Positions 1 through 10,062 of a stretch of DNA of 64,000 nt are shown here, in pieces. Made by a program: the position numbers and the translations under genes. The first letter of the stretch is position 1, and each line of letters starts with the position of its first letter. Source of the stretch: Trebouxia sp. TZW2008 (Eukaryota > Chlorophyta > Trebouxiophyceae > Trebouxiales > Trebouxiaceae); the NCBI GenBank assembly GCA_002118135.1, contig BDIU01000109.1, positions 1 to 64,000 of the forward strand, given 5' to 3'. Under the pieces are notes generated by a model. The model was not told the origin of the DNA. It searched no databases and was given only the letters and a program-made list of their open reading frames with translations.

Positions 1-3000
1 ACAAAGCAAGCCGGCTGGCATATCAGCACAGCTCTGCTCATTTGCCTGTGTCCAAGGCTGTGGAAACAGATGGAGTACTGCAGAGCATGCTGAAGCATAA
101 TGAAGTGCAACAATTCTGATGCACACTGGCTCGTTCCACTAGCAGCCTGCTACTGCCAGGAAACGATTGCTGCAAGCAGTGCTTTTTCAATAACAGTATG
201 ACAGAGCAATCAAGACCATTCCATGATTATATACAGAGCTTCTGGAGTTTGGCTCTTTGAGAGATCTAGAAGAGCACTCAGAGGATGCCTTAGCGGAGTT
301 GGAAACCAGGCGAAAGCGGTGAGTACAAGCTGTATACCCGCAAACTATGCAAGCTGCTCACGCTTGCATAAAGGACATGCTTACTTGCATCAAAGTGTCA
401 GCAAAGGTAGTCATTGTTGTGCTGAGCAAGATCATTCATTTTGAGCGCTTGCTATTAGTCACAATGAAGCTAACGATCTTCCATGTATCAAGATTGACAC
501 AAGTTGATGCATGACATGTGTACACAGATCATATGGCTGCATTGCTACCTGCTTGTGCTTGCAATACCTGATCCTTGCTCATGTCAATTGCAGAGCTCAA
601 CAAGCTTGCATGCGACTGCGAGAAAAGGGTCCAGATGGCGAGATGATCTCCATGCAAGTCTCGAGCTTTGCCATGCCCAATTTTTTCTTGATGGGCATGT
701 GGGTGGAAACAACCAGACAGCTTGGCGGCCCAAACATCACCTCAACAGGGTATGGCGAGCGCTCACATGGCAAGTTGAAGGAAGGCTTTCGCTACACCAA
801 TAAACGCAGCTCTCAAGAGATAGACAAACAGGTACGTACCAACAACGAGCTGTGAAAATGCATATCGCATGCAGCCTTGTAAACATGCAAGTTTGCACTT
901 TTCTGTTGCAAGAATTGCCAAAACAATGTTGCCATCATGAACTTTTGGCATGATTTCTTGATCTATCACTTGTGCACGTCACTGTGCGTTGAATGTGCTG
1001 CTGGCTAGCTGATCAGATGAGCTTCATCTTGCGTCAGCAAGTTTAGTTCCATCAGTTTAGATTGCAGCTGTTGATCTTGGCAAAGATACAACTTAGAAGA
1101 TTTCAGAGTGGCAATGCGATTGTGCATGATTTGTTGATGTCGTCAGCTTGTGACACACTTCCCAAGAAGACCAAGTAACAAAACTGTATTGTTGTCCTCA
1201 ACAAGCTGTTTGTTGCACAACATACTGTGATATCAGATCTACATAGTTTATGCAATGTTAGCAAGCATAGCATGTTGGTGGGACTGCAAGTCACTTATGC
1301 ATAGCTCATATATATGTAGCTGTCATCTGCCGTATTGCTTTGAGTGCTGCTGCTTTGCAATGCGTAGTTCATGCTATGGAATGCTAGCGAGCTGAATGTT
1401 AGTAATCATAACAGTGATGGTGGAGTTACTGTAGCAAGATGCTTCAACATCATCAAGCAAGTGTTGCCATTTGCATTGCACCAAGCACTGCTGCTTGGCA
1501 GCTGGCATGGCTGCTGGCACAACATATCAAAGGGCTGGGCATCAACAACCATAGTGTGCCATTCGGCTAGCAAGGCAGTTGTGAATGGCTGATCAGCAAT
1601 TGCATCGAATGGAACGGTGTTACATGATAGTATTGTTGTCTCATTGCACAACACGCAAAGGACTTGAGTGTAAGCAAGCGTGATATATTGGCAGCAAGAA
1701 ACTTATACACAGGTCAACTCTCAGCAATTGCTTTATATCAGGAGCCGCAATTTTTTTTGGTTTGGTTAATATGTCTTGTGCTTGCAGACTTTGCGGAATG
1801 TGGCACGCAAGGCCACAGCAGATGGCATAGCATATCTTGCAGAGTCAAGTTCTGTGCCAGAGGCCAGTAGGTCACAAAGCGCGGTAAATCCTGTTTCAAC
1901 TTTGTGCATGTCACTGCCATGCCACACTACTATAGTGACAATGAAAACCCTTTTCCTCAGGGCCTTGCCAAGTTGTAGTGCATGTATACACATTATTATG
2001 CCTCACAATGCATATGCAATTCAGGACTTTAAGTGTCAAGTGACTGATTACACTGCAGCGTGACCTCACGTGCTGAGTTGATCATTCACGTTGTGACAGA
2101 AAGCAATACATATGTTGCTGCATTCAGGCACAGAGAGCAGTCGAGACAGGTAAAGCTTGTTTGGACAAAAACAAGACCAAGATGAGCTACATCGCACCTG
2201 GTGATACTGCAATTATCAAAAAGCAGATGATGCAGCATCCTCATATGTTAGCGCTGTTTCAGAAAGCCTTGGGCATGCACTTGGTCAAGCCTAGCGAGGA
2301 TTTGCCTGCATTGGCTGCTGGCTATCCTCGCACATCAGATGGCACAGTAAGTGCTGTGGAATTCTGGTCGTGGTGTTTCAGACCAGCGTTGCATTGCCAT
2401 ATATCACAACTCACTTTTGTCGCACCTCGCTGACTCAGTGAGTCAGGGCCTATAACATTGTGCATAGAATCTATGCTGAACAAGAAGGCTCCAAAGAAAC
2501 TCATCAGCAACTGCGCTACATACTATGATATGCGCCTGTACTCATTTATGCTACACAAGCATTTGTGTTCTTGCAATCTAGTTTTACAAAACCCTCATTG
2601 TGTCACAATCAAAATGCTGATTGGTGCTACGTTGTGACAGGTGAAGATTGCTCAGCACCTTGGTATTGTTCACCAGGTGCATCGCGGTTCTTCCAGGGAA
2701 GGAGTGCTATTGCATGCCAATGCAGACCGCCACGACTTTGTGCGCATCGGGTACAGCTCAAAGTGCTCTTGACTGTTGTAAAAACACCATCTTTGTGGAA
2801 TGTGCTGCCATTCACAAGCACAGATGCCAATGCAGCCAGCACATTGTGACAGTCACTCATGCAATGTTACTGTTTCCCAGCGAGCGCCATGCAAAAGCCC
2901 AGCCCAGGCTAGCAAGCAATACACTAGTACTATGACATGCATGCACTGCTTGCAGGGCTGAAAAGGAGACATGAAATGCCCAGCTGCAGCTGCTCTTTTG

Positions 3001-3263
3001 TCTGAAGGGCAAACGCGCTCCGGAGTTTGCCTTTGTAAGATGGTTTACAGCATCCTCAAGGCCGGCACATGCTAGAAATCTCAAGCTGCAAGCATTGAAA
3101 TGGGAGACATGCAGAGTTGGTGGCATCAGGAGTTGTGCCAAAAACAGACATTATCTCTTTGGACAGCATCATTGGCCCATGCTATATTCAGCCTGACCCT
3201 GTCAACGAGAGCATTTTCTGGTACAACCATTGGATTGGCAATGTCATGAAGACTTCCAGCTGA
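1..3263 (+). mobile_element. Decayed DNA-transposase-like gene, 5' end outside window
   Basis: A multi-exon coding trace: an acidic exon ending at 318, then 594-831, 1788-1883, about 2144-2346, 2641-about 2750, and a last exon near 2987-3263 ending in TGA. Exon 594-831 carries ERSHGKLKEGFRYTNKR, and the last exon carries FAFVRWF, LKWET, then SIIGPCYIQPDP and FWYNHWIGN. From memory these blocks match the C-terminal half of Plavaka/KDZ-type (CACTA-related) transposases found in algae and fungi. Between LKWET and the IIGPCY block the reading frame shifts by one base with no splice site, and the junction before the last exon does not keep frame, so the copy is probably dead. No terminal inverted repeats or target duplication were found. 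Family assignment is inference; a host gene domesticated from such an element is possible. Confidence 0.5.
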
Positions 3264-3362
3264 CTTAGTACTATCAGTACTACATTATGGTGAGCTCAGT
3301 GACTGCAGTTGTACTGCAGTCAGGGTTTAGTCAACGGTGACTTACTAAGTTAATTAAGTTAG

Positions 3363-3384
3363 CATACCGTAGTACTACGGTATG
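3363..3384. repeat. Perfect 22-base palindrome
   Basis: The 22 bases starting CATACCGTAGT equal their own reverse complement exactly, so they could form an 11-bp cruciform stem with no loop. It lies 100 bases after the stop of the transposase-like gene, so it could be a terminus or subterminal element of that transposon. No second copy was found in the window. Confidence 0.7.
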
Positions 3385-3530
3385 AAAATTTCAGGTCTTC
3401 TAGTCTCAGAGTCTAGGCTAGCCGCTAACCGCTGAGCTATACATCATGGCTTCAAGGCTTGGCCGCTGGGCCAGTCACTGAGTGACTGCTCATCAACCGT
3501 TGATGGCAACGATCCCAAGCGTTGGAGATC

Positions 3531-4108
3531 ATCCTAGGTAGTCCTAAAGGGGCCCAATCTTCAATACTGATGGGTCATGTTGGACACTATGATAGGTCAA
3601 TCAGTGATTGACTATGACTTGCAGTGAAATATTGCAATACTAGAGAATCAGCACATGTGTTTGTCACAGATCTGTAATGCCACATCCCACTCTGCCTGTA
3701 CCCCTCTTGTCATGTCTTACTGTTGCACCTTCTGCACCAAGGTCAGTCTTTGTATGCTTGCAGATACAAAGAACTATGCAGAAGTTGAGCATGCAGGTCT
3801 CCAGTTGAGCAAAATCCTGTGGATATGCAGCCACCAAAACTGTGCAAGACCACAAAGTTGCAGAGTGGCAGAGATCTACAGCGCATCTGCTTGCACAGAT
3901 CCACAAAGCCATAGACAGGTGTGGATCTGCAGTCTTGCAACTTGATGATATTGCAGAGCCATGCAAATCTTGTACTGTACAATTCTATGCAGATGCTCCC
4001 TACATGAATCAGCATGGTACCGCACTATCATAGATACTTGCAGATTTGATACTGCAGATCTGTACATTACCATAAAATTGCAATCCTAGGTAGTCCTAAA
4101 GGGGTCCA
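3531..4108. repeat. Pair of 25-base direct repeats bounding about 550 bp
   Basis: The sequence ATCCTAGGTAGTCCTAAAGG followed by GG(C/T)CCAA occurs at 3531-3556 and again at 4083-4108 in the same orientation with one base difference. The enclosed segment shows no gene. This is either two members of a dispersed repeat or a local duplication; nothing distinguishes the two. Confidence 0.6.
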
Positions 4109-4219
4109 ACTCTCGGGACGTCATGTCAACCTTGCTGCTGTGGGTGTGTAGGCTGCTGGTACGAACCCCACAAATGCTACGCCTCTGCTTATGGGGTGGA
4201 ATGTCATTTGCTAGAATGT

Positions 4220-4270
4220 CAGTACTGAGTTGGAGTACTGCGTTGGAGTACTGAGTTGGAGTACTGAGTT
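4220..4270. repeat. Tandem repeat, 13-14 base unit
   Basis: About four units of AGTACTGAGTTGG with small variations. No gene overlaps it. Confidence 0.7.
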
Positions 4271-5132
4271 GAAAACTTGCTGTATGTCTTGATTAATGTT
4301 TTGACTTATGGCATCACGTTGCACTCAAGAACCAGAAACTGCCGTCAATCAGGTGCTGTGCTATGGCATCTAAATCTCTAAAACAGTCCTGCTCTATAGT
4401 TGTGTCGAGTGCCACAGCCTGATTAGATGCTTTGCAGATTTCTTTTGTCTTCAACAGATGTAGCTTGTGACATACTCTTTGCTGAATGTCACCAGATAGG
4501 GTTTTTGCACGAAGCGTCACAGTTTCTAGTTTAGATCCGGTGGCCGCTGTATAAGCCCAGCCACGCAGGTTTGTTCCGGCCTAGTATGGTCACAAATCGT
4601 ATTCAGAGACCCTCCAGAGACGGAATTTTTAGGGTTTAGCCAGCCAACAAGGCTGATCGCATGTGCCACACAGTGGCAGTAACTACATGTCCATGAAACC
4701 AAGGCAGTCTAGGACGTAGTGAAAAATCTGAGATGGTCACGCTAGCGCTGTGCAAAGAAAGAGCGCACGAAAAGGTCAGCATACTTGGCCCGAACCCCAG
4801 CCAATGACGCACAATCAACGAAGCTCATCAAGATCAAATATGTCACTGCGTTGCCTAAATCCTGTACGTAATAGCTCGACAACCCACGTCTACGTGGCCT
4901 CAAGTTACCGTCACAACCAACCGTAACAAACGTCTGACCGTACACCTAGACCTTTAGAAATAGAGACCTCGCCTAGACCGGCCTCTTTCTCTCTCTCTCT
5001 AGCCTGAGTGGATGGCAACCTCAAGCGCATAGACAGTCTTAGCCACCGCAGACCTCACAGGACACTCTAGCTAGAGTCAATCATTCTTTGGCGGAGTGTC
5101 GCTCAAGCCAGCAGCTGGGACTCCCGTAGTAC

Positions 5133-7199
5133 ATGCACGCCAACAGTATTTCGCACAGCTTCCAGCCAGCATTGCCCTCGCGACATTCAAGCCGTCAGGG
5201 ATATTTGAGAGCCTGTGCCCCACACCCTCGCAGCTCACGACGCCCGAACAAGGCGCGTCAGCACAGGTTCAGCTGCTCTGCACAGACAATTGTCTCAGTC
5301 TCAGAGACAACCAAAGATCAATCCAAGGACAAGCTACGAAGCCGTGTCTCCGCGCAAGGCTTATATATACCAGGACCGGCCGAAGATGCACCTTCATATG
5401 CGAAAATAGACAGTGCGCCGTGGAACAAGGCCATCATGGCTTTGTTCAGGCGCAAAATGGTAGCTGCTTTGAAGGAGGACTCCAGTGAACAGGGGTACGC
5501 CTTGTCTATCACCAGTTTGCCTCAAGCCAGAGGCTGTATTTCATGCAACAAGAAAGAGAAAGAAAAGAAAAGTCTATGCTGTTAGGCGTCATGACGGGAG
5601 CCTGTAATCAAAGAGGCAGCCCGGGATCATTTTATGCATCTACAAGCAATTTTTCACACAGTTTCGCAACCCCCTGTCCTCACACGCAGCAAACAGCTCA
5701 GATGCATTTGGATAACGCCATGCATGTAGCTGTGACATGTGACATCAGCCTTCCTTGCTTGCCGCTTGCAAACCATTGCTTGTCAAAGAGCTTGACAGAT
5801 CATGATTTACGCAGGTATGGTGCCATCATTGACCTCACACGCAAGCTAAACTCAAAGTACAAGCACCCAAAGCAAACTCAAGCAGAGACCAAGCGAATTT
5901 TGATGTCTTTGTTTCCAGGCTGGCTGCCTGGTGCATTCATTGTAAGCTGCTGCGCTGTCTGCTATTCTCCATCTTGTTCTGGGACTGCTGCTGCTGATCC
6001 GCTGATGGAGGCTCCATTTGCGACACCTAACATTGTACACATTGCTCTGTTGTTGTTCTCATTGCTTTTCCATCTGACTCTGCACCGAGCCTGTCATGGC
6101 AGCAACCTGCTGATGCCCAGGCATGGCTGGCACTGTTTGGCACATGCTGACAGCAAATGCAACTGCATGAGTTTCACGATCTTGTGACCAGCTCAAACCT
6201 GACATGCCCGCACCAGGCATTTGATGCCGACGTGCTTACTCACTAGGCCAGTAGCACAACTGTAACACAAGCAGTAACAGGACTGTCCACTTTGCATCTG
6301 TAGGCAATGTTTTCAAGGCCAATGCCTCAAGTAGCGGCACAGCTGAATGCCTGGGTGACAGCTCTCACTTGTCAGTGGCTCATGGGCCCTACAAAGATCA
6401 ATGATGTGGAGTTGCCGAATGGAGAAGTTCGCAGAAGACAAGGCGTTCATGTTGAAAGGTAGATGATTGACCAGTTGTGAGATAAACCTGTTGTGTTTAC
6501 GCACACCCCTCTTTGTAAGGAAGCTGGATACAAGGACATCCACGATGTGGGCACAATGCAGTTGGGAACAAACCACTGCATTCTGACCAAACCAAAGCAC
6601 CTGAATGCTTTGGTTTTTTTTGCGATTGCAATTGCGAGCACGCAACTGCAGGTGCCGATATCTTGAGGAAGCTGGATGTGCGTCCATTTGCATCAACAGT
6701 TGCAAGGTGCCAACACAGGTGCGTCACTGGCATCGCGCTCTCAGCAAGCTGAAGCAGTAGTCATTTTCTTGTTCTGGAACACAGCATGCTGGTGGGCTAG
6801 CAGGGCACTTGTGCAGCTTTGTTGATGACAGCGCTGATGGCTGGCACTGTCATGAAGTCTGTCTTGCAGTAGCTTGCGCTTGTCAGTGCAGCATGTGTTG
6901 AAACAGATGGGTTCGTGTGTCGGTTCTTGTCTCTTGTCCTGCACGGCCTTGTGGTGACCAAAAAAAAAGCTTGCATGCAGGAGTTTTTTCATGAAAACAT
7001 GGGCCTTGATCTTACAATGACTCCAAATTATGAGGACTATAGTTGCCAGTTCAGTTTTGGACAGATGCCGCTACCACAAGAGCTTGATGATGTGTTTGCA
7101 ATACCATGCTTCAAACAGTGTCCTTCAAAGAAGAGGCACTCTAGTCAGCAGCAATGTCATGGTGTGGAAGTTGAACGGCAACAAGATATTGCCAGATGA
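5133..7199 (+). CDS. D27: Beta-carotene isomerase D27-like protein, plastid
   Basis: Exons 5133-5494, 5815-5941, 6304-6458, 6652-6718 and 6981-7199 join in phase to 309 residues with GT-AG introns. The first 60 or so residues are rich in Ser, Arg and Ala and poor in acids, as in a plastid transit peptide. The C-terminal half is the DUF4033 (D27) domain: exon 4 encodes CRYLEEAGCASICINSCK, followed in exon 5 by FFHENMGLDLTMTPNYEDY, a CQFSFG block and a final PCFKQCP. D27 proteins isomerise carotenoids at C9 inside plastids; in land plants this feeds strigolactone synthesis, while the algal role is less clear. The tail beyond PCFKQCP is low-complexity. The start is the first ATG that yields the transit peptide in frame. 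The gene lies tail-to-tail with gene E. Confidence 0.9.
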
Positions 7200-7560
7200 T
7201 ATGTCAATTGCCAGCTGCCACATATCCTCAGTGCAGTGTCAATGAGAAAGTTGAAGTGATCATCAGGTTGTGTATAGATCATTGCAAGTCTTTGATGGGT
7301 AATACAGCGTTGATGCAGCTCAGATTTTGTGCCACATCCAGATGCAAGATCGTCCACAGTGATGCTGATTTAAGGGCAAACCACACTTAGGTGACTGCAT
7401 GTTTGTGCGAAGGGTGCAGCTTGTCTATGCAGATGTGCATGTGCACTGTGACAAAGTAATGCACCCAGCTCCATCGTTGCAGCTGCATAGGAGTGGATGT
7501 GTTGTCACAATGCATCCGCAGTTTGTCCAAGCTGCAGCCTTTGCCTCAACATTCCCCTGC

Positions 7561-7874
7561 CAAACTTAATTGGCTCTCTGACACGTAGCTATAGCTATGC
7601 TATGCTAACTAGCATACCCTTTTCATGCGCCCCGTTACAGTGGTTTCGGGTTTAGGCCGTTTGATCTCAGATTGGAGGTCGGCGGTTCGATCCAGCGCTT
7701 CCGCACGATTGATTCCTGCTGGTCACAGGATTTGGTTGACAATGATTTGGGTCTCCGCTCTCGTTGATTGATTCAAGCCCGGAGTCTTGATTTGACGGGG
7801 GGGGGATGTTGCAGGGCAAAATTAATTGGCTCTCTGACACGTAGCTAGCATACCCTTTTCATGCGCCCCGTTGC
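7561..7874 (+). repeat. About 60-base direct repeats flanking the SINE-like unit
   Basis: AATTGGCTCTCTGACACG and a following TAGCATACCCTTTTCATG-CGCCCCGTT block occur at 7561-7637 and 7817-7874. The left copy has a 17-base insertion made of GCTAT repeats. These could be the shared tail of two tandem element copies, or a duplicated insertion site. Confidence 0.6.
7636..7815 (+). mobile_element. tRNA-derived SINE-like element
   Basis: A tRNA-like head with a perfect pol III B box (GGTTCGATCC, 7684-7693) sits about 40 bases after an A-box-like TGGTTTCGGG (7641). It is followed by an unrelated body ending near a run of nine G. It is too degenerate in the acceptor and anticodon stems to be a working tRNA. 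Assigning it as a SINE is inference from this head-plus-body layout. Confidence 0.5.
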
Positions 7875-8606
7875 ACTGCCCCCACCACAGCGTATGATTT
7901 GTAGTCTGATGATCTTCACTGAGTCTGTTCGCCTGCTGTTTGTACGATGGCTCCAGCTGCAAGCATATGATTGTTCAATGCAACACTGTGACTGCTGTTT
8001 GTAAGGACGCCCGATGTGAGGACATTCTTGACGTAAGGAGAGTGCAACTCGAAAGAAATCATGCTGACCGCAATGGCAATGGCATCTCGCAGTACAGTCA
8101 ACTACATGTAGCCTAATGGACAATTCCTGTGATTACCGAAGCAGTCATGATGAAGACAAGTCACTACACATTCCCAGTCCAGGTGAATGGTGACTTTATC
8201 AAGAGCCTCAGAGGCTATGCTTACAAGGTCAGATTGGAATGTTGTTGCAGACCACCACTGCTTTGGAGAAAGAGCATCTGAAGGCAGCATCTGATCTGAA
8301 AGGCTGCCTTGAATTTGTGACAATTGAATGGCCAGATGGCAGTCATGATAGGGATAGATGTCACAACGTTTGCCAGATTGGCCTGTACAAGCAATGCTGG
8401 TCACTGAACAATCACAAAGAGTGCCCCATGTGTTGTCTGAGCTGCATCCATTAGCAATAATGAAAACATATGAATGGGAACTTTGACACATACTTCAGGT
8501 TGCCTAACTGACTGCCATGCTCGGCGAGCATCTTGCAAGAGATATCAACCTAGTATCATGACTCTCGCAGACAGTCTGTCATGATGACGGCATTGGGTGC
8601 AGTTGC

Positions 8607-9864
8607 CTATGTGTCTGACGGCACGTCAGGTAACTGTTTGAACAAAAGGGTGGTCTTGTTGCCCCTACTGCTCAGCGTCTTCTTTGGTGTGCGATCTGAC
8701 GCCAAATTGTTCTGTGAGTCTGTTTTCTGCAAGCACAACCATCACGATTGTAATGACTACACTCTGTGCAAGATTGTGCAGCATATGCCTCAGGTCAGGT
8801 GAGAGTGCTGCGACAGATACTCTCATGCACAAGCGACCTTTGAGTCCCAAGCGCATCCATCAAACGCTTCAATGTGGGCCCGACTGACAGTCTGATGGTT
8901 TTGGGGAAACATGAGGCACAAGGACATGATCACAAAGTAGCAAGCAGAAGAGCATTGAAGAAGGGTGACAATGCAGCGCTCAACAGCAACCATCAAATGG
9001 ATGCATCCGAAAACGCATCCTACCGTAGGGTAGCATATACACCGTCAGCCTGATGCAAAAGGACAAAGGGTTGCAACAATCGCTGCAGCCCTTGCCAATT
9101 TGGCCAGACCGACTTCAAGTTGCACATGCCACTTACCCGTATCATGCGCTGAGCAGGATGTATGAAGTCACTTGAGCTTGCGTTGGACCCTGAGCTGTCC
9201 TCCTGGACCTTTCCATAAGTATACGTGGGGTTCAAGGAGGCTGTGGCGACACAGAAGCGTAAATACACAGTACGATACAACATAAGACAACAGTACATAA
9301 CACCATGCAACACAAGACAACAGCGCGGCACAAGGCAGTACAACAGAACACAACACGACACAAGACAAGACAAGACAAGACAAGACAAGACAAGACAAGA
9401 CAAGACAAGACAAGACAAGACAACACGACGAGTAAGGCTCTGTCTTAGGCACCCAGCAGGGGGTCCATACAGACAGTCTCAGTGTATGATATGGCCAGAC
9501 TTGGTGGTACACGCAGGCAGCATGCATACTACAACTGCATGCAGACCTTGGAAGCGCTTCATGGCCATCACAAAGTGTCCTATGACCTTGAAGCTTGGCT
9601 TTTCTGTGGCTCCAACCTGTTTCTGAGGTTGCACAGAAATAGTCTGCTGATATTCAGGTTCAGAAGTGACCAGCTTCTTCTTGCTAGAGCCAGCTTCCAA
9701 ATCAATGTCGTGCTCCTGTAGCCTTTTGAGCTTTCCCTGAAGTGCGTGAGCTGTTTGAGTCCTCAACATCCTCCAAAGCTAGCAGCACTCACCACTTCCT
9801 GACTGCAGATGCAATGCAGTCGTGCCTGAGGAGATTGCGAGCTCCTGATGGCGTCTTTGCTCAT
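8607..9864 (-). CDS. Unidentified gene E, minus strand
   Basis: Two exons fit well: 9793-9864 (ATG, 24 codons) and 9617-9736 (40 codons), separated by a 56-base GT-AG intron and in phase. They encode a hydrophilic protein with LQEHDIDLEAGSSKKKLV. A third plausible exon, 9137-9240, encodes a Ser-rich stretch with NPTYTYGKVQEDSSG and ends in a good GTAAGT donor. Its phase does not join directly to exon 2, so an exon is missing from this model or wrong. The 3' end near 8607 (a Lys/Thr-rich tail ending PDVPSDT) is a guess. The AAGAC repeat at 9359-9422 lies in its second intron. The start codon is 198 bases from the kanadaptin start, in divergent orientation. I do not recognise the protein. Confidence 0.42.
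9359..9422. repeat. AAGAC pentanucleotide microsatellite
   Basis: About thirteen near-perfect CAAGA units in a row (TCTTG on the minus strand), preceded by a degenerate ACAAGAC/ACAACAC zone from about 9280. It lies in a putative intron of gene E. Confidence 0.9.
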
Positions 9865-10062
9865 GGTGTTGGTGCAGGTGTTGTGCAGAACAGACAGAGT
9901 CGTGTTGAGTGTTGAGATGCTGGTATTCGAGCTTCGAAGCTGACCTGCTGTGCACGGAATTTGCCAAGCTTCGCAGATTCAATCAGACACCTTCAGCTCC
10001 TCTTTGGTCAAAGCAAGTGCAGCGTTTGATCAGACGTCATTTTCACAGCAATCGCGCTCAAC
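9865..10062. promoter_or_regulatory. Candidate bidirectional promoter, gene E / kanadaptin
   Basis: A 198-base interval between two divergent start codons. It is richer in CpG than the introns on either side. No TATA box stands out. The call rests on geometry and composition only. Confidence 0.4.

Larger units (their letters stand above)
3264..5132. other. Intergenic repeat-rich region and D27 upstream region
   Basis: No convincing gene. It holds a perfect 22-base palindrome (3363-3384), a weak tRNA-like A box on the minus strand (about 3395-3455), two copies of a 25-base sequence (3531-3556 and 4083-4108), a 13-14 base tandem repeat built on AGTACTGAGTTGG (about 4220-4270) and a TTTAGGG-like stretch (4626-4638). 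From about 4740 onward the base composition changes to CpG-rich, as upstream of other genes here, so 4740-5132 is taken as the D27 promoter and 5' leader. Confidence 0.5.
7200..8606. other. Intergenic region with SINE-like element and repeats
   Basis: No gene is supported. It contains a tRNA-derived SINE-like unit flanked by two copies of a roughly 60-base repeat (7561-7874). A short stretch with TAAGGAC-type motifs (about 7996-8045) resembles the inverted-repeat ends of the small element at 49463-49636. The rest is CpG-poor, TGCA-rich sequence. Confidence 0.5.

Noticed and set aside
3390..3460. tRNA gene on the minus strand
   Set aside because: TAGCTCAGCGGTTAGC matches an A box, but there is no B box and the stems do not pair; at best a SINE relic.
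4636..4945. Minus-strand gene upstream of D27
   Set aside because: Short frames only, no ATG-led protein-like sequence; low stop density reflects the CpG-rich promoter composition.
7636..7710. Functional tRNA gene
   Set aside because: The B box is perfect, but no acceptor stem or anticodon loop can be drawn; treated as a SINE head.
9020..9527. Repetitive Cys/Leu/Val protein frames on both strands near the AAGAC array
   Set aside because: Pentanucleotide repeats are open in several frames; composition is purely repeat-driven.
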